Positions 1-8,643 of a stretch of 21,409 nucleotides of DNA are shown here, one piece after another. Position 1 is the first letter of the stretch. Every line of letters begins with the position of its first letter. The stretch is taken from positions 1 through 21,409 of IMG/VR virus record IMGVR_UViG_3300029309_000402; one strand, 5' to 3'. Under the pieces are notes generated by a model that ran no database searches, was not told the origin of the DNA, and saw only the letters and a list, made by a program, of their open reading frames with translations. The stretch comes from a virus. The translations under genes were made by a program, and so were the position numbers.

Positions 1-1
1 T

Positions 2-781
2 TCAACATCACAAAAACTAGATTGTACTACTGCTGAATCATCACTTGATGCAGATGAGTTAGCTAGATTTCTTTATAAAATAGAAGGTCAAGATGTCCAA
101 CACTTTAATTATGGCTCAAGTGCTTCTGAAGAAGTAACTGTATCTTTTTATGTTCGCTCCAATGTAACTGGAGTTTATACTGTTGAGTTCAGATTGAATG
201 CAGATGGTGTAAGTACGATTACAAAACAATATACAATATCAAGTGCTAACACTTGGGAAAGAAAAATATTAAAGTTGCCAACAAATACAGCAACATCAAT
301 TACCAATGACAATAGTAACGGATTTGAAATTGCATTTTGTGTTGCAGCAGGAAGTAATTTTACAACAGGTTCTTTGGGAACATCTTGGGCAACCACAGCC
401 ACATCTAGTAGGTATGCAGGACAAGCAGCAAATATAATGTCTTCAACAGACAACGAATGGTATATTACTGGCATACAAATGGAAGTAGGCTCACAAGCCA
501 CACCATTTGAGCATAGGTCAGTTGGGGAAGAACTGAAGTTATGCCAAAGATATTTTGCAAAAGAAGATGGTGTTAAAATGAGAAACTTTACTGGCTCATC
601 TATTGCAGTATCTATACCTCATTTATGGAAAACAACAATGAGAGCTGCACCAACAATTACTGGAACTAATGCAAGTGTAAATGAAACAATTAACACACAA
701 GGGTTTTCAGCGTACAAAACAAGCATTTCATCTGGTGGTCAGTGGCAATTAACTGGTACTCAAGCAGATGCAGAATTATAG
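2..781 (+). CDS. Tail fibre / receptor-binding-type protein, C-terminal part (5' truncated by window edge)
   Basis: The frame is open from the first complete codon at base 2 to a TAG stop, so at least 259 residues are present and the N-terminus lies outside the window. The first half reads as beta-rich, Thr/Ser/Asn-rich sequence of the kind seen in carbohydrate-binding fibre modules. Around bases 470-560 is the segment ITGIQMEVGSQATPFEHRS followed by GEELKLCQRYF. This signature (Q-x-EVGS-x-ATPFE-x-RS...CQRY) is very common near the ends of phage tail-fibre and tail-spike domains, and I know it from many marine phages. The remaining roughly 80 residues are again Thr/Ser-rich and may be a host-specific tip. 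The role, binding a cell-surface receptor during adsorption, is inferred. The next gene's ribosome site overlaps this stop codon, which suggests translational coupling. Confidence 0.8.
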   Translation, partial: STSQKLDCTTAESSLDADELARFLYKIEGQDVQHFNYGSSASEEVTVSFYVRSNVTGVYTVEFRLNADGVSTITKQYTISSANTWERKILKLPTNTATSITNDNSNGFEIAFCVAAGSNFTTGSLGTSWATTATSSRYAGQAANIMSSTDNEWYITGIQMEVGSQATPFEHRSVGEELKLCQRYFAKEDGVKMRNFTGSSIAVSIPHLWKTTMRAAPTITGTNASVNETINTQGFSAYKTSISSGGQWQLTGTQADAEL

Positions 782-791
782 GAGATAAAAA

Positions 792-965
792 ATGAACATT
801 ACTTCTGCTCAATATTGGGATAATAAAAATGGAGAACATGACCATGTAATTGCTACCATAGATGGAGTTGTAATGTCTGTGCCATTAGACCCTAACAACA
901 GACACTACGCAGAAATACTGAAACAAGTAAATGCAGGAACACTAACCATCAAGGATGCCGACTAA
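792..965 (+). CDS. Small conserved phage protein with VPxDPxNRHYxEI motif (57 aa)
   Basis: A 57-residue reading frame with a good ribosome site (AGGAG overlapping the preceding TAG stop, 7 bases before ATG). The protein begins MNITSAQYW and contains an acidic/His stretch, a predicted beta hairpin (VIATIDGVVMSVPLD, residues 19-33), then PNNRHYAEILKQV and a C-terminal GTLTIKDAD. As I recall, short proteins with the pattern 'idG...VP.D..N.hY.eI..qv..G.l.I' sit beside tail-fibre genes in many marine phages, perhaps as small tail or fibre-assembly accessories. No enzyme motif is visible and the function is unknown. It lies between the fibre gene and a membrane coiled-coil gene, with 2 bases to the next ATG. 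Confidence 0.75.
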   Translation: MNITSAQYWDNKNGEHDHVIATIDGVVMSVPLDPNNRHYAEILKQVNAGTLTIKDAD

Positions 966-967
966 AC

Positions 968-1201
968 ATGGAAATAGATGCAATGTTATTTTGGAACATT
1001 ATCCTAACTATGGTCGTTGTACCATTTGGTTGGGCATTCAACAAGATGTTCCAAGAGGTAAAGAGAATACAGATATTACTAAATAAGACACGAGAAGAAT
1101 ACGCACGTAAAGATGATGTAAAAGATGATATGCATGACCTTATGGATGCAATCAAAAGATTAGAAGATAAGTTAGATAAGATATTAATTGGAGCTAAATA
1201 G
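968..1201 (+). CDS. Membrane-anchored coiled-coil protein (holin- or spanin-like small phage protein)
   Basis: This 77-residue protein has one N-terminal hydrophobic segment (about residues 5-25, MLFWNIILTMVVVPFGWAF) followed by a charged helix with heptad-like spacing to the C-terminus (KRIQILLNKTREEYARKDDV, then KRLEDKLDKIL). A single anchor plus a soluble coiled coil resembles phage holin-like or inner-membrane spanin-like accessory proteins. A tail-associated role is equally possible because it sits between fibre and internal virion genes. I recall similar proteins with a TREEYA-type motif in many marine phages, without a proven function. AAGGATG about 10 bases upstream can serve as ribosome site. 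Its TAG stop shares one base with the GTG start of the next gene, so the two are probably translationally coupled. Confidence 0.7.
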   Translation: MEIDAMLFWNIILTMVVVPFGWAFNKMFQEVKRIQILLNKTREEYARKDDVKDDMHDLMDAIKRLEDKLDKILIGAK

Positions 1202-3135
1202 TGGCTAGATTTATGGGATTTAAGCCTGAGGGCATGAGGAAGATCGCCTCTAGAATGGGTTATCAAGGATCAATGGATGACTTTGATAGTTACTTGCAAC
1301 AAAACCCTGAAAAGAAAAGACAAATGATTGTCTATGAATCTATGGCTAGACAAATGGCTAAAGGTGGTGTTGTTAAAATGCAAGAGGGTGGTGCAACTCA
1401 ACCTGCTAGTCCTAGACAGTTACCACAAGCAGATGTTCCTGTAGGAACTACTTATACACCTACAACAGGCATAGGAGAAGTTTTTACCGATAGAGCACAA
1501 ACACCTGCTTTACCTGAGGCTGGTACAACTATACCTGTTGGTACACAAGTAACCCAAGAACAAATTATAGGTGGGGATACAGGACAGTTAGCAGGGACAG
1601 TTGGAGTGCCTACAACAGTAGCACCTACAACAACTACACAATTACAACAGGCACAAGACGCTAATTTAACTGCAGTACAAACTGCATCTGACGCAGTAGA
1701 TACTGCTCTATCTGCAACTCAAGCGGCACAAACGACATTAGAAGACCCAAGAGCAAAAGTATTAGCGGCACAACAAACAGCAACAAGTGTTGGGAATGTA
1801 AGTGCTGCTCAAGGTCAATCCACATTACTTCAAAATCCAGTACAAAGACAAATAGAACAAGGAGAGTTAATATCTCCTTCTGCTAATGCAGAGACTGCGT
1901 CTAAGTTTACTGAACAAATAGAAGCGGCAACTGCAACACCTACAAGTCAAGCAACTGTAGCAGGTCAGCTTGCAATGTTAACATCAAACTTTGATGCTAA
2001 TGATCCACCTGCATGGGCAGCAGGTGCTATTAGAGGCGTACAAGCAGTCATGCAACAAAGAGGTTTAGGTGCTTCTAGTATTGCAGGTCAGGCTCTTGTT
2101 CAAGCAGCAATGGAATCAGCATTACCTGTAGCACAAGCTGATGCAAGTGTATTTGCACAGTTTGAAAATCAAAACTTATCTAATAGACAACAAAGAGCAA
2201 TGTTAGCTGCTCAACAAAGAGCACAATTTATTGGAATAGAATTTGATCAATCTTTTCAAGCTAGAGTGCAAAATGCCGCAAAAGTTAGTGATATCGCAAA
2301 TCAAAACTTTACTGCAGAGCAACAAATAGCTTTAGAAAATAGTCGTGTTACAAATACGATGAATTTAAACAACCTGTCTAACAGACAAGCTCTTGTGTTA
2401 GCAGAAGCATCTGCTTTAGCTAATATGGATTCTTCTAATTTAAATAATAGACAACAGGCTGCAGTTCAGAATGCACAAAGTTTCTTACAACAAGATATGG
2501 CTAACTTAACTAATTTACAACAAACAGAGTTATTTAAAGCACAACAAAGAACACAAGCATTGTTTACAGATCAAGCCGCCACTAACGCTGCAAATCAATT
2601 TAATGCAACATCACAAAATCAAGTTGATCAGTTCTTCTCTAACTTAGCACAACAAGCATCACAGTTTAATGCAACACAAGCTAATGCACAGGCACAGTTT
2701 AATGCAGGTCAAGTGAATACAGTAGAGAGATTTAATGCTGAGATAAACAATCAACGTGATCAGTTTAATGCACAGAATCAATTAGCTATAGCACAAAACA
2801 ATGCAGTATGGAGAAGAGAAATCGCTACTGCAGATACTGTTGCAGTAAACAGAGCTAATGAACTCAATGCTAATGCAGTATTAGATATATCAAAAGAAGC
2901 CTATGACAATCTGTGGTCACATTATAGTGATACAATGGAATGGGCATGGACAAGTGCTGACAATCAGTTAGATAGAATAAATGCTTTAGCAGTTGCAGAG
3001 ATAAGTAAAGATGTAAAATTAGAAACTGCAAAAATGCAATCAAGCTCTGCTGCAGGAACTGCAGTAGGTAATTTAATCGGAACATTAGGCTCTGCTGCTA
3101 TAAGTAAAGGATTATTTGGAGGTTTACCTAAATGA
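1201..3135 (+). CDS. Gln/Asn/Ala-rich virion protein with 27 hendecad repeats, candidate internal virion (ejection) protein
   Basis: A 644-residue protein starting at GTG, with GGAG 9 bases upstream. Residues 1-65 form a basic, Met-rich head (MARFMGFKPEGMRKIASRMG) ending in KGGVVKMQEGG. Residues 65-250 are Thr/Pro/Ala/Gln-rich and low in complexity, probably flexible. Residues 325-621 divide without any gap into 27 consecutive 11-residue units; Asn occupies position 1 in 15 of them and positions 2, 8 and 11 are mostly hydrophobic or Ala. The better conserved units read NLSNRQQ, NLNNRQQ, NLTNLQQ and NA....QF. The last 23 residues are Gly-rich and hydrophobic. This predicts a very long amphipathic helix or coiled coil. 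Position after a tail fibre and before two other large proteins suggests a role like the internal core or ejection proteins of T7-like phages; that is inference, as I see no catalytic motif. Confidence 0.75.
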   Translation: MARFMGFKPEGMRKIASRMGYQGSMDDFDSYLQQNPEKKRQMIVYESMARQMAKGGVVKMQEGGATQPASPRQLPQADVPVGTTYTPTTGIGEVFTDRAQTPALPEAGTTIPVGTQVTQEQIIGGDTGQLAGTVGVPTTVAPTTTTQLQQAQDANLTAVQTASDAVDTALSATQAAQTTLEDPRAKVLAAQQTATSVGNVSAAQGQSTLLQNPVQRQIEQGELISPSANAETASKFTEQIEAATATPTSQATVAGQLAMLTSNFDANDPPAWAAGAIRGVQAVMQQRGLGASSIAGQALVQAAMESALPVAQADASVFAQFENQNLSNRQQRAMLAAQQRAQFIGIEFDQSFQARVQNAAKVSDIANQNFTAEQQIALENSRVTNTMNLNNLSNRQALVLAEASALANMDSSNLNNRQQAAVQNAQSFLQQDMANLTNLQQTELFKAQQRTQALFTDQAATNAANQFNATSQNQVDQFFSNLAQQASQFNATQANAQAQFNAGQVNTVERFNAEINNQRDQFNAQNQLAIAQNNAVWRREIATADTVAVNRANELNANAVLDISKEAYDNLWSHYSDTMEWAWTSADNQLDRINALAVAEISKDVKLETAKMQSSSAAGTAVGNLIGTLGSAAISKGLFGGLPK

Positions 3136-3365
3136 TAACAAATCCAACATTACAGATATTAAGTTCATTTGAAAAATTAGGAAGTCCTGAAACAAAAGTT
3201 GAGCCAAAAGGCATGGGAATGATGTCTAGATCAAGACCACCCGTTCAACAAATGTCAGGTATGAAAAAGCAACCTGCTATAATTGCAAGAGAAATACAAA
3301 TGCAAATTAGAAATACAAACAAAGCACAAAAGAATGGAGGCACAGACGATGGAACAGTCGTTTGA
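3132..3365 (+). CDS. Small Met/Pro-rich hypothetical protein (77 aa)
   Basis: Starts at an ATG overlapping the previous stop (ATGA) with a strong GGAGG ribosome site 9 bases upstream. The protein opens ITNPTLQILSSFEKLG, then has a charged Pro/Gly segment with MGMMSRSRPP, and ends in a helix IIAREIQMQIRNTNKAQKNG. The GMMSR string echoes GLMSR at the C-terminus of the next protein, which suggests that the two neighbours are related in role or origin. No enzymatic motif is visible. The location inside the structural operon suggests a small virion or assembly protein. It overlaps the next gene's preferred start by 17 bases. Confidence 0.65.
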   Translation: MITNPTLQILSSFEKLGSPETKVEPKGMGMMSRSRPPVQQMSGMKKQPAIIAREIQMQIRNTNKAQKNGGTDDGTVV

Positions 3366-3846
3366 TAGACCTATTCCCGGAATGGCAATGACACATGAAG
3401 TAGGAGCTAGACCTTGGCAGACTCCTCCTGCATTAACAACAGTAGAAGAAGCTACAAATTATTATGCAGAAAGAATGGGGACAGATCAATTTAAAGCACA
3501 ACTATTTGACGTTATGGAAATGGGTGTGCCATTAACAACATTAGCAAATACAATACAACTTGCTAGTGTTATGGAGGGTATGCACACAGTAGATGTTGGA
3601 ATGTTAATGTTACCTATTCTTGTTGAAATGATGATGGCAATAGCAGACTCTGCAGGTGTTAAATATCAAACAGGTATGGAAGGTATGGAAAATGAAAGAG
3701 GCACAGTTGCTAACAGAATTATTAGTGACATGGCAAGAGAAAAAGATATGACTCAAGAAGATATGCCTATGGCAGAAACAGAAGAGATGGCACAAGAAGA
3801 GCAACCCCAAGAAGAGCCTATGGGATTAATGTCGAGGAGAGCGTAA
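3349..3846 (+). CDS. Met-rich structural-region protein with acidic C-terminal tail (165 aa)
   Basis: The frame is open from 3283, but I prefer the ATG at 3349 (MEQSFDRPIPGMAM) because GGAGG lies 8 bases before it. The longer version would add a basic Lys-rich leader with no good ribosome site. Residues about 25-105 form helices (TTVEEATNYYAERM; LTTLANTIQLASVMEGM; VGMLMLPILVEMMMAIADSAG), the last of which is markedly hydrophobic and Met-rich. The C-terminal third is strongly acidic with Glu/Gln repeats and ends in PMGLMSRRA. I do not recognise a named family. The gene's place between the hendecad protein and a second large protein, with the next ATG immediately after its stop, points to a virion or virion-assembly function. 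Confidence 0.7.
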   Translation: MEQSFDRPIPGMAMTHEVGARPWQTPPALTTVEEATNYYAERMGTDQFKAQLFDVMEMGVPLTTLANTIQLASVMEGMHTVDVGMLMLPILVEMMMAIADSAGVKYQTGMEGMENERGTVANRIISDMAREKDMTQEDMPMAETEEMAQEEQPQEEPMGLMSRRA

Positions 3847-5214
3847 ATGTCTTTGTTTAGTAATTTATTTGGTGGAGAATTTGCAAAAGGTTTAGTGGCA
3901 GGAACTGCTAAAGGTCTTGAAAAAGGTTTTGCTGATGATATCGAAAGAACTAAAAACAATGTAGATAATCTTGTAATAGAATCCTATAAAGGTGCAGTAG
4001 AATCTAAAAAAGAATTTGACAGAGTATATAAAGAAAACAGAAAGATTGTTGATCAGATTATTGCTAACTTAGGTGGAGAGCAAGGTGCTGATAATAAAGA
4101 TGCTATCTATGCTGCTCAAGGATTAATAGCTGATCAAGGATTAGATGGTGCTTTAAAATACTCTGATAATTTAAGTAGTCAATTTAAATTATATGGTAGA
4201 GACCCTATAAGGGGTTTACAAATAGCAAAAAAAATAAATCATTCAACTCCATTAACTGCAGACTTATTAACAAAGTCAACTGTTCCTGCTATAAACATTC
4301 CTGACTTTAAAGATTTAACAAAAGGTGCTGATGTTGGTATTATGAGATTTTTTGGAGATAAAGAGTTTACTCCAAATTTAATAGAAACTAGAGCTAAAAA
4401 TTTAATGAGAGCACGTGGTATCGATCCTGAAAAGGGTGACTTAAATTTACCACCTGCAGTTGCAGTTAAAATTGATCCTTTAATTGCGGGTATGCAAGCT
4501 AATCCTACAAACGAAGTCATAAGGTTACAAAATTTTTTAGCTGATAATAAGGAAATGTCCACCGAAAAAGAAGCTAGAGTTAAAAATATGATTAATGTTC
4601 AGATGAATATTATTAATAGACAGAATAAACTTAAAACACAAAGAGTACCCGGACCTTTTAATGAAGCCGAGGCAAAGGACTATATGAAATTTATAACAGA
4701 TCAAATTGTAAGTGCATTTGACATAAATGTTAAAAAAAATGATTTTACAGGTGCTTATATTTCAATTGGTGATAAAAATAAAAAAAATAAATTAGTGATG
4801 GATTATGTAAACAAAATTATGATTACATTAAATGATGCCGCTAAAAAAGGAACATTAACCAAACAAGGAAATTTTATGACTATTGTGTCTCAAGCTATTC
4901 TTGCAAATAAAAAGTTAGTAGATGTCAATGGTGTTTTGACAACTGTGGATGATGATGTAATATTTAACCAAACAGATTTTGATACACTTAAAAAGAAGAC
5001 AACAAGTCAATTAAACCCACCCGGAAGTGGAAATTTATCAACAATGAGTCAATCTCAGTTGGTTTCTAGTATTAAAAGTTTACAACCAAATACACCCAAA
5101 AGAACAAAAGCTATAGATGCATTAGTGAAACTTATAATTCAAAATAGAAAAGCTCAAGGAGCACCCATAGGTTATAATGATGCAATGAATATAGCTAAAA
5201 ATTTAATAAGATAG
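3847..5214 (+). CDS. Large helical virion-region protein (455 aa), candidate internal virion protein
   Basis: ATG directly follows the previous stop, with GAGGAG 7 bases upstream. The N-terminus is Gly/Phe-rich (MSLFSNLFGGEFAKGLVAG), then a long charged helix (about residues 25-80, GLEKGFADDIERTKNNVDNL). The middle alternates helices and loops with no Cys-rich or nucleotide-binding motif. The C-terminus is basic and helical (SIKSLQPNTPKRTKAIDALV). Lysine is frequent throughout. I do not recognise a family with certainty. Size, helical content and position between the hendecad protein and the 1139-residue protein fit the middle member of a set of three internal virion or ejection proteins, an inference from gene order. 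A 9-base gap separates it from the next gene. Confidence 0.65.
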   Translation: MSLFSNLFGGEFAKGLVAGTAKGLEKGFADDIERTKNNVDNLVIESYKGAVESKKEFDRVYKENRKIVDQIIANLGGEQGADNKDAIYAAQGLIADQGLDGALKYSDNLSSQFKLYGRDPIRGLQIAKKINHSTPLTADLLTKSTVPAINIPDFKDLTKGADVGIMRFFGDKEFTPNLIETRAKNLMRARGIDPEKGDLNLPPAVAVKIDPLIAGMQANPTNEVIRLQNFLADNKEMSTEKEARVKNMINVQMNIINRQNKLKTQRVPGPFNEAEAKDYMKFITDQIVSAFDINVKKNDFTGAYISIGDKNKKNKLVMDYVNKIMITLNDAAKKGTLTKQGNFMTIVSQAILANKKLVDVNGVLTTVDDDVIFNQTDFDTLKKKTTSQLNPPGSGNLSTMSQSQLVSSIKSLQPNTPKRTKAIDALVKLIIQNRKAQGAPIGYNDAMNIAKNLIR

Positions 5215-5223
5215 AGAAATTAA

Positions 5224-8200
5224 ATGCAGTATGAAATAGATGCTGATTATACCCAATTTGACCAAGAGGGTTTAACTAGAGAAAATCTAATCCAAAACGT
5301 AAATTTTTTATCAGATGCTAGAGCCTTTTTAGCAGATAGAGAAGATTACTATTCCGATGATCCTGAAGACATATATGACAGATACTTAGAGCATTTTCGT
5401 TATCAAAACGTTAATGAGGTAACTGCTGTAAGAGATATGTATCAGGCACAAGACTATAAAAGTAAAGGTGATTCTGAAGGTCTAGCTAGAATGGGCAGAC
5501 TCATGAACACTTTTGATAAGCAAGATAGTGAGTTTACAACAGAAACTTTGACAGATTATTTAGGTGGTGTGTTCACTGCTCCATCTACATACGCAGGAAT
5601 GTTCTCTTTTGGTGCTGCAAAAGGTGGTGCTTTAGCTGCCCAACAAGGCTTAAAGTTTGGTATAAAAGAATTAATTAAAAATGGTGCTAAAGTTGCAGGT
5701 AAAGATTTAACAACAGGAGCATTAAAAAAAGCAGGTAATTATTCTAGATTAAAAGCATTAAGAGAAGGCTTTGCAAATGGTGGATATAAAACTGCCATAG
5801 GTGCAGGTGTTGTTGATGCTTTAGGTGCATCAGGGACTGCCGCTGCTCAAGAAGAAACTAGAGTTACAATTGATCCTGAAAGAGAGTTTGACAATAGTAA
5901 TGTTGCATTAGCAGGTGCGTTGGGGTTTCTTCCCGGAACTTTATTGGGTGGATTTACAGGTGCAAAGAAAGCAATAGCAGGTAATACTGCAGAAATGTAT
6001 TTAAAAAATGCACTAAAAGAAAACAGAAAAGCAGTACATTCATCTTTTAAAAATCACACTTTAAAAAATTTAAAAGACAAAGGAACTATAGGGAAGTTAA
6101 CTAAAGATTTAAACTCAAAATTAAATAAAGTAGCTTTGTCAAAAACTGCAGAAGAGTCACTTGAAAAAGGTAAAAAATTAAAAGAAGATTTAGCTCCTGA
6201 AGTTGGAACACTATTTAGCTTAGATAGTAAAATTATAGCCAATATATCCTCTGCAGGTGCAGAAATAATAGATATGATAGGACCTAGAGCAGGTGTTGTT
6301 AAAGGTAGTAAAGAAGATTTAGAAGAGAGAATAACTTCTAGAATAGCAAGAGGTTTTTCCTTACCCGATGAAGGAATGAAAAATAAATTAATGGATGCAT
6401 TTCAGGGTATTCTTAAAAAACACAATCTAACTGCTCAAGAGTTTGGATCATTATATTTAGCAGAGATATCTGAAGCAGGTAGAACATTAGGTGTGCAAAG
6501 TCGAATATCAAAAGATCAGACTAAAAAATTATTTGAAGAGTTAAATGAAGTAGATAAAAGTTTATATACTTTAGGTAGAACTACAGAACAAGCTAGAGAA
6601 GAGATTCTTAAAAATGCAGATAGAGGTAATTTTTTAAATTCTATCAATGATGGATTACGTGCATTAAATAAAACACGTATTGGTTTAATGACAGTGCAAC
6701 TAGCTACAACTGTAAGAAATACTACAAACGGATATTTTAGAAATTATGTTTATGGTTTTAATAATTTAAATGCAGGTTTACTCAGAACTTTAATTGTAGC
6801 ACCTCAAAGATACGTAAGAGGTGTGGTATTTAATGATGATCAACTAAAACAAGCAGGTGCTTTTGCCGCCAAAGAAGGTGTGGCAGATTTAAAAAATGCA
6901 TTTAGTTCTGCTTATTTAAAAGATTTAGTCTTAGGCATACAGAGTGAAGACACTGCAGTATTAGTTAAAATGTTTAAAGACCCTAAATTAGGTAATTCTG
7001 AAAAAGCATCAGAGTTATTTAGATCACTAGGAGACATAGGAAACAGTGTAACATCAAAGATAGGAACACAGAATAGCAGAATGATGAGAGTTGCCTCTTT
7101 GCTCAATGGATTTAACACCATGAGTGATAACATGTTTAAGGCAGCTATATTCTCTAGAGAAATAGATAAGTTAATTAGAATAGATGCAGGTGATGTATTT
7201 AAGAAAAATGGAATAAGTAATTTAAGTGATTTAGTTTCTAGTGGAAACATGAAATTAATGGATGACAAAGCCATAGCGAATGCCATGTCAGAGGCAATGG
7301 ATTTTACCTATCAAACAGGCAGATTTAGAGGAAGAAAAGGTGGATTTAATCAAGTTGCAGCAGGTTTTATTGATACTTTTAGTACACAATTAGGATCAAC
7401 ATTTGTTCCTTTTCCAAGATACATGGTAAATGCATTTAGATTTTTTTATGAGCATGCTCCTGTATTGGGAATGATTGATGCTTTTGGCATATTAAATAAA
7501 GCCAGAGGTGCAGATAGATTTGCTAAACAAATGACAGGAATGGGCATGATCACTGCACTTTATGGCATGAGAGAGCAGTTAGGAGATGAGACTACAGGTG
7601 CTTATCAATACAAAAATCCATTCGGTCATGGTACATTTGATGCTAGAGCAGCCTTAGGTCCTTTCACTGCATTTGCAGCATTAGCAGATTATTTATATAG
7701 ATTAGGAAAACCTAATGGTTTCTTTGAAAGAGAATATGGCTTTAAGCTACACGATAATGAAAAGGTATCAGAAAAGATAAGTATAAGAGATTTAACCACT
7801 GCATTAACAGGTGGAGCATTTGGTAGAGCAGGTGTAAGTTTAGACATGATGGATGGATTAGTATCTGCTTTAACTAAAGAGTCAAATCTTTCTGATGAAA
7901 CTAAATTAAATGAAGTCGGGGCTAGATTTTTAGGAAATTATTTTAGCACATACACTGTGGGTGCAGGAGTGTTAAAAGATGTATATGCTATGGTTGATCC
8001 TGATTACAGATTATTAACCGACAATACAGACGTAGAGTTTATTCCTTACGTGTTAAAGCAAGCTACTCGATCATTTCCTATGGAAGCACACGCAGATGGT
8101 GATGGATTCTTTGAAAGACCCGCACAAACATCCCCATACAAAGCAGGTGGCATACAAAACTATATGCCTTTCTTCAGACAAATATCAGGACTAACTCCAC

Positions 8201-8643
8201 AAGAGCCTAGAAATACTGCACAAAAAGAACTAGATAGATTAAAATTAGATTATGTTGAAGTAGCACCAAGAAAATTAAAAGACCCTGAAGCGAATAGAGA
8301 TGCGAGATTATACACAGGTTATGCATTAGAGGGGTATTTAAGTGATTATATTAATAGTCCTGACTATAATAGTTTAGATAATGATGCACAAAAAAAGAAA
8401 GCTCTTAAATTAGAAATGGCTAATATCAAAAATGAAGCATTAGCTTATGCTTTAAATAGTCAAGATTGGGATACAACCGATGATATAATCAGAAAAAATA
8501 GAGCAAGATTTTTTAGACTACGTGGATTGGACAGAGAGATAATAGAAAGAGAATGGAGAAAACAAAATCCGGGTCAGGATATAGAAATGGATGATTACGG
8601 AGATTTGTTAGATATAGGTGAAGAGTTTGGAATAATTAAGTAG
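5224..8643 (+). CDS. Very large virion protein (1139 aa), candidate DNA-ejection / internal core protein
   Basis: The longest gene in the window and the last on the + strand. Residues 1-110 are acidic and Tyr/Asp-rich. Residues about 110-250 hold Gly/Ala-rich hydrophobic stretches (DYLGGVFTAPSTYAGMFSFG; AIGAGVVDALGASGTAAA; ALAGALGFLPGTLLGGFTG) that could insert in or cross a membrane. Around residue 485 begins a segment LMTVQLATTVRNTTNGYFRN, of a type I recall in other very large phage virion proteins. Residues 800-830 are again hydrophobic (PFTAFAALADYLYRL). The C-terminal 150 residues are charged and helical. No lysozyme or protease motif is evident. Size and position recall T7 gp16, and the hydrophobic segments fit a protein ejected into the host envelope; this is inferred. 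Its end overlaps the convergent gene by 8 bases. Confidence 0.7.
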   Translation: MQYEIDADYTQFDQEGLTRENLIQNVNFLSDARAFLADREDYYSDDPEDIYDRYLEHFRYQNVNEVTAVRDMYQAQDYKSKGDSEGLARMGRLMNTFDKQDSEFTTETLTDYLGGVFTAPSTYAGMFSFGAAKGGALAAQQGLKFGIKELIKNGAKVAGKDLTTGALKKAGNYSRLKALREGFANGGYKTAIGAGVVDALGASGTAAAQEETRVTIDPEREFDNSNVALAGALGFLPGTLLGGFTGAKKAIAGNTAEMYLKNALKENRKAVHSSFKNHTLKNLKDKGTIGKLTKDLNSKLNKVALSKTAEESLEKGKKLKEDLAPEVGTLFSLDSKIIANISSAGAEIIDMIGPRAGVVKGSKEDLEERITSRIARGFSLPDEGMKNKLMDAFQGILKKHNLTAQEFGSLYLAEISEAGRTLGVQSRISKDQTKKLFEELNEVDKSLYTLGRTTEQAREEILKNADRGNFLNSINDGLRALNKTRIGLMTVQLATTVRNTTNGYFRNYVYGFNNLNAGLLRTLIVAPQRYVRGVVFNDDQLKQAGAFAAKEGVADLKNAFSSAYLKDLVLGIQSEDTAVLVKMFKDPKLGNSEKASELFRSLGDIGNSVTSKIGTQNSRMMRVASLLNGFNTMSDNMFKAAIFSREIDKLIRIDAGDVFKKNGISNLSDLVSSGNMKLMDDKAIANAMSEAMDFTYQTGRFRGRKGGFNQVAAGFIDTFSTQLGSTFVPFPRYMVNAFRFFYEHAPVLGMIDAFGILNKARGADRFAKQMTGMGMITALYGMREQLGDETTGAYQYKNPFGHGTFDARAALGPFTAFAALADYLYRLGKPNGFFEREYGFKLHDNEKVSEKISIRDLTTALTGGAFGRAGVSLDMMDGLVSALTKESNLSDETKLNEVGARFLGNYFSTYTVGAGVLKDVYAMVDPDYRLLTDNTDVEFIPYVLKQATRSFPMEAHADGDGFFERPAQTSPYKAGGIQNYMPFFRQISGLTPQEPRNTAQKELDRLKLDYVEVAPRKLKDPEANRDARLYTGYALEGYLSDYINSPDYNSLDNDAQKKKALKLEMANIKNEALAYALNSQDWDTTDDIIRKNRARFFRLRGLDREIIEREWRKQNPGQDIEMDDYGDLLDIGEEFGIIK

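Noticed and set aside
949-1266. A 105-codon - strand frame opposite the membrane coiled-coil gene
   Set aside because: Its composition is that of an antisense shadow and it would interrupt a co-oriented structural operon.
2173-3063. DNA tandem repeat (33-bp satellite) in the virion gene
   Set aside because: The 11-residue periodicity is clear only at protein level; neighbouring units differ too much in bases to be a recent DNA repeat.
3283-3348. Upstream start giving a 187-residue version of the Met-rich protein
   Set aside because: The extra 22 residues are an out-of-frame reading of the 77-residue gene, Lys-rich, and lack a good ribosome site, whereas ATG 3349 has GGAGG 8 bases upstream.
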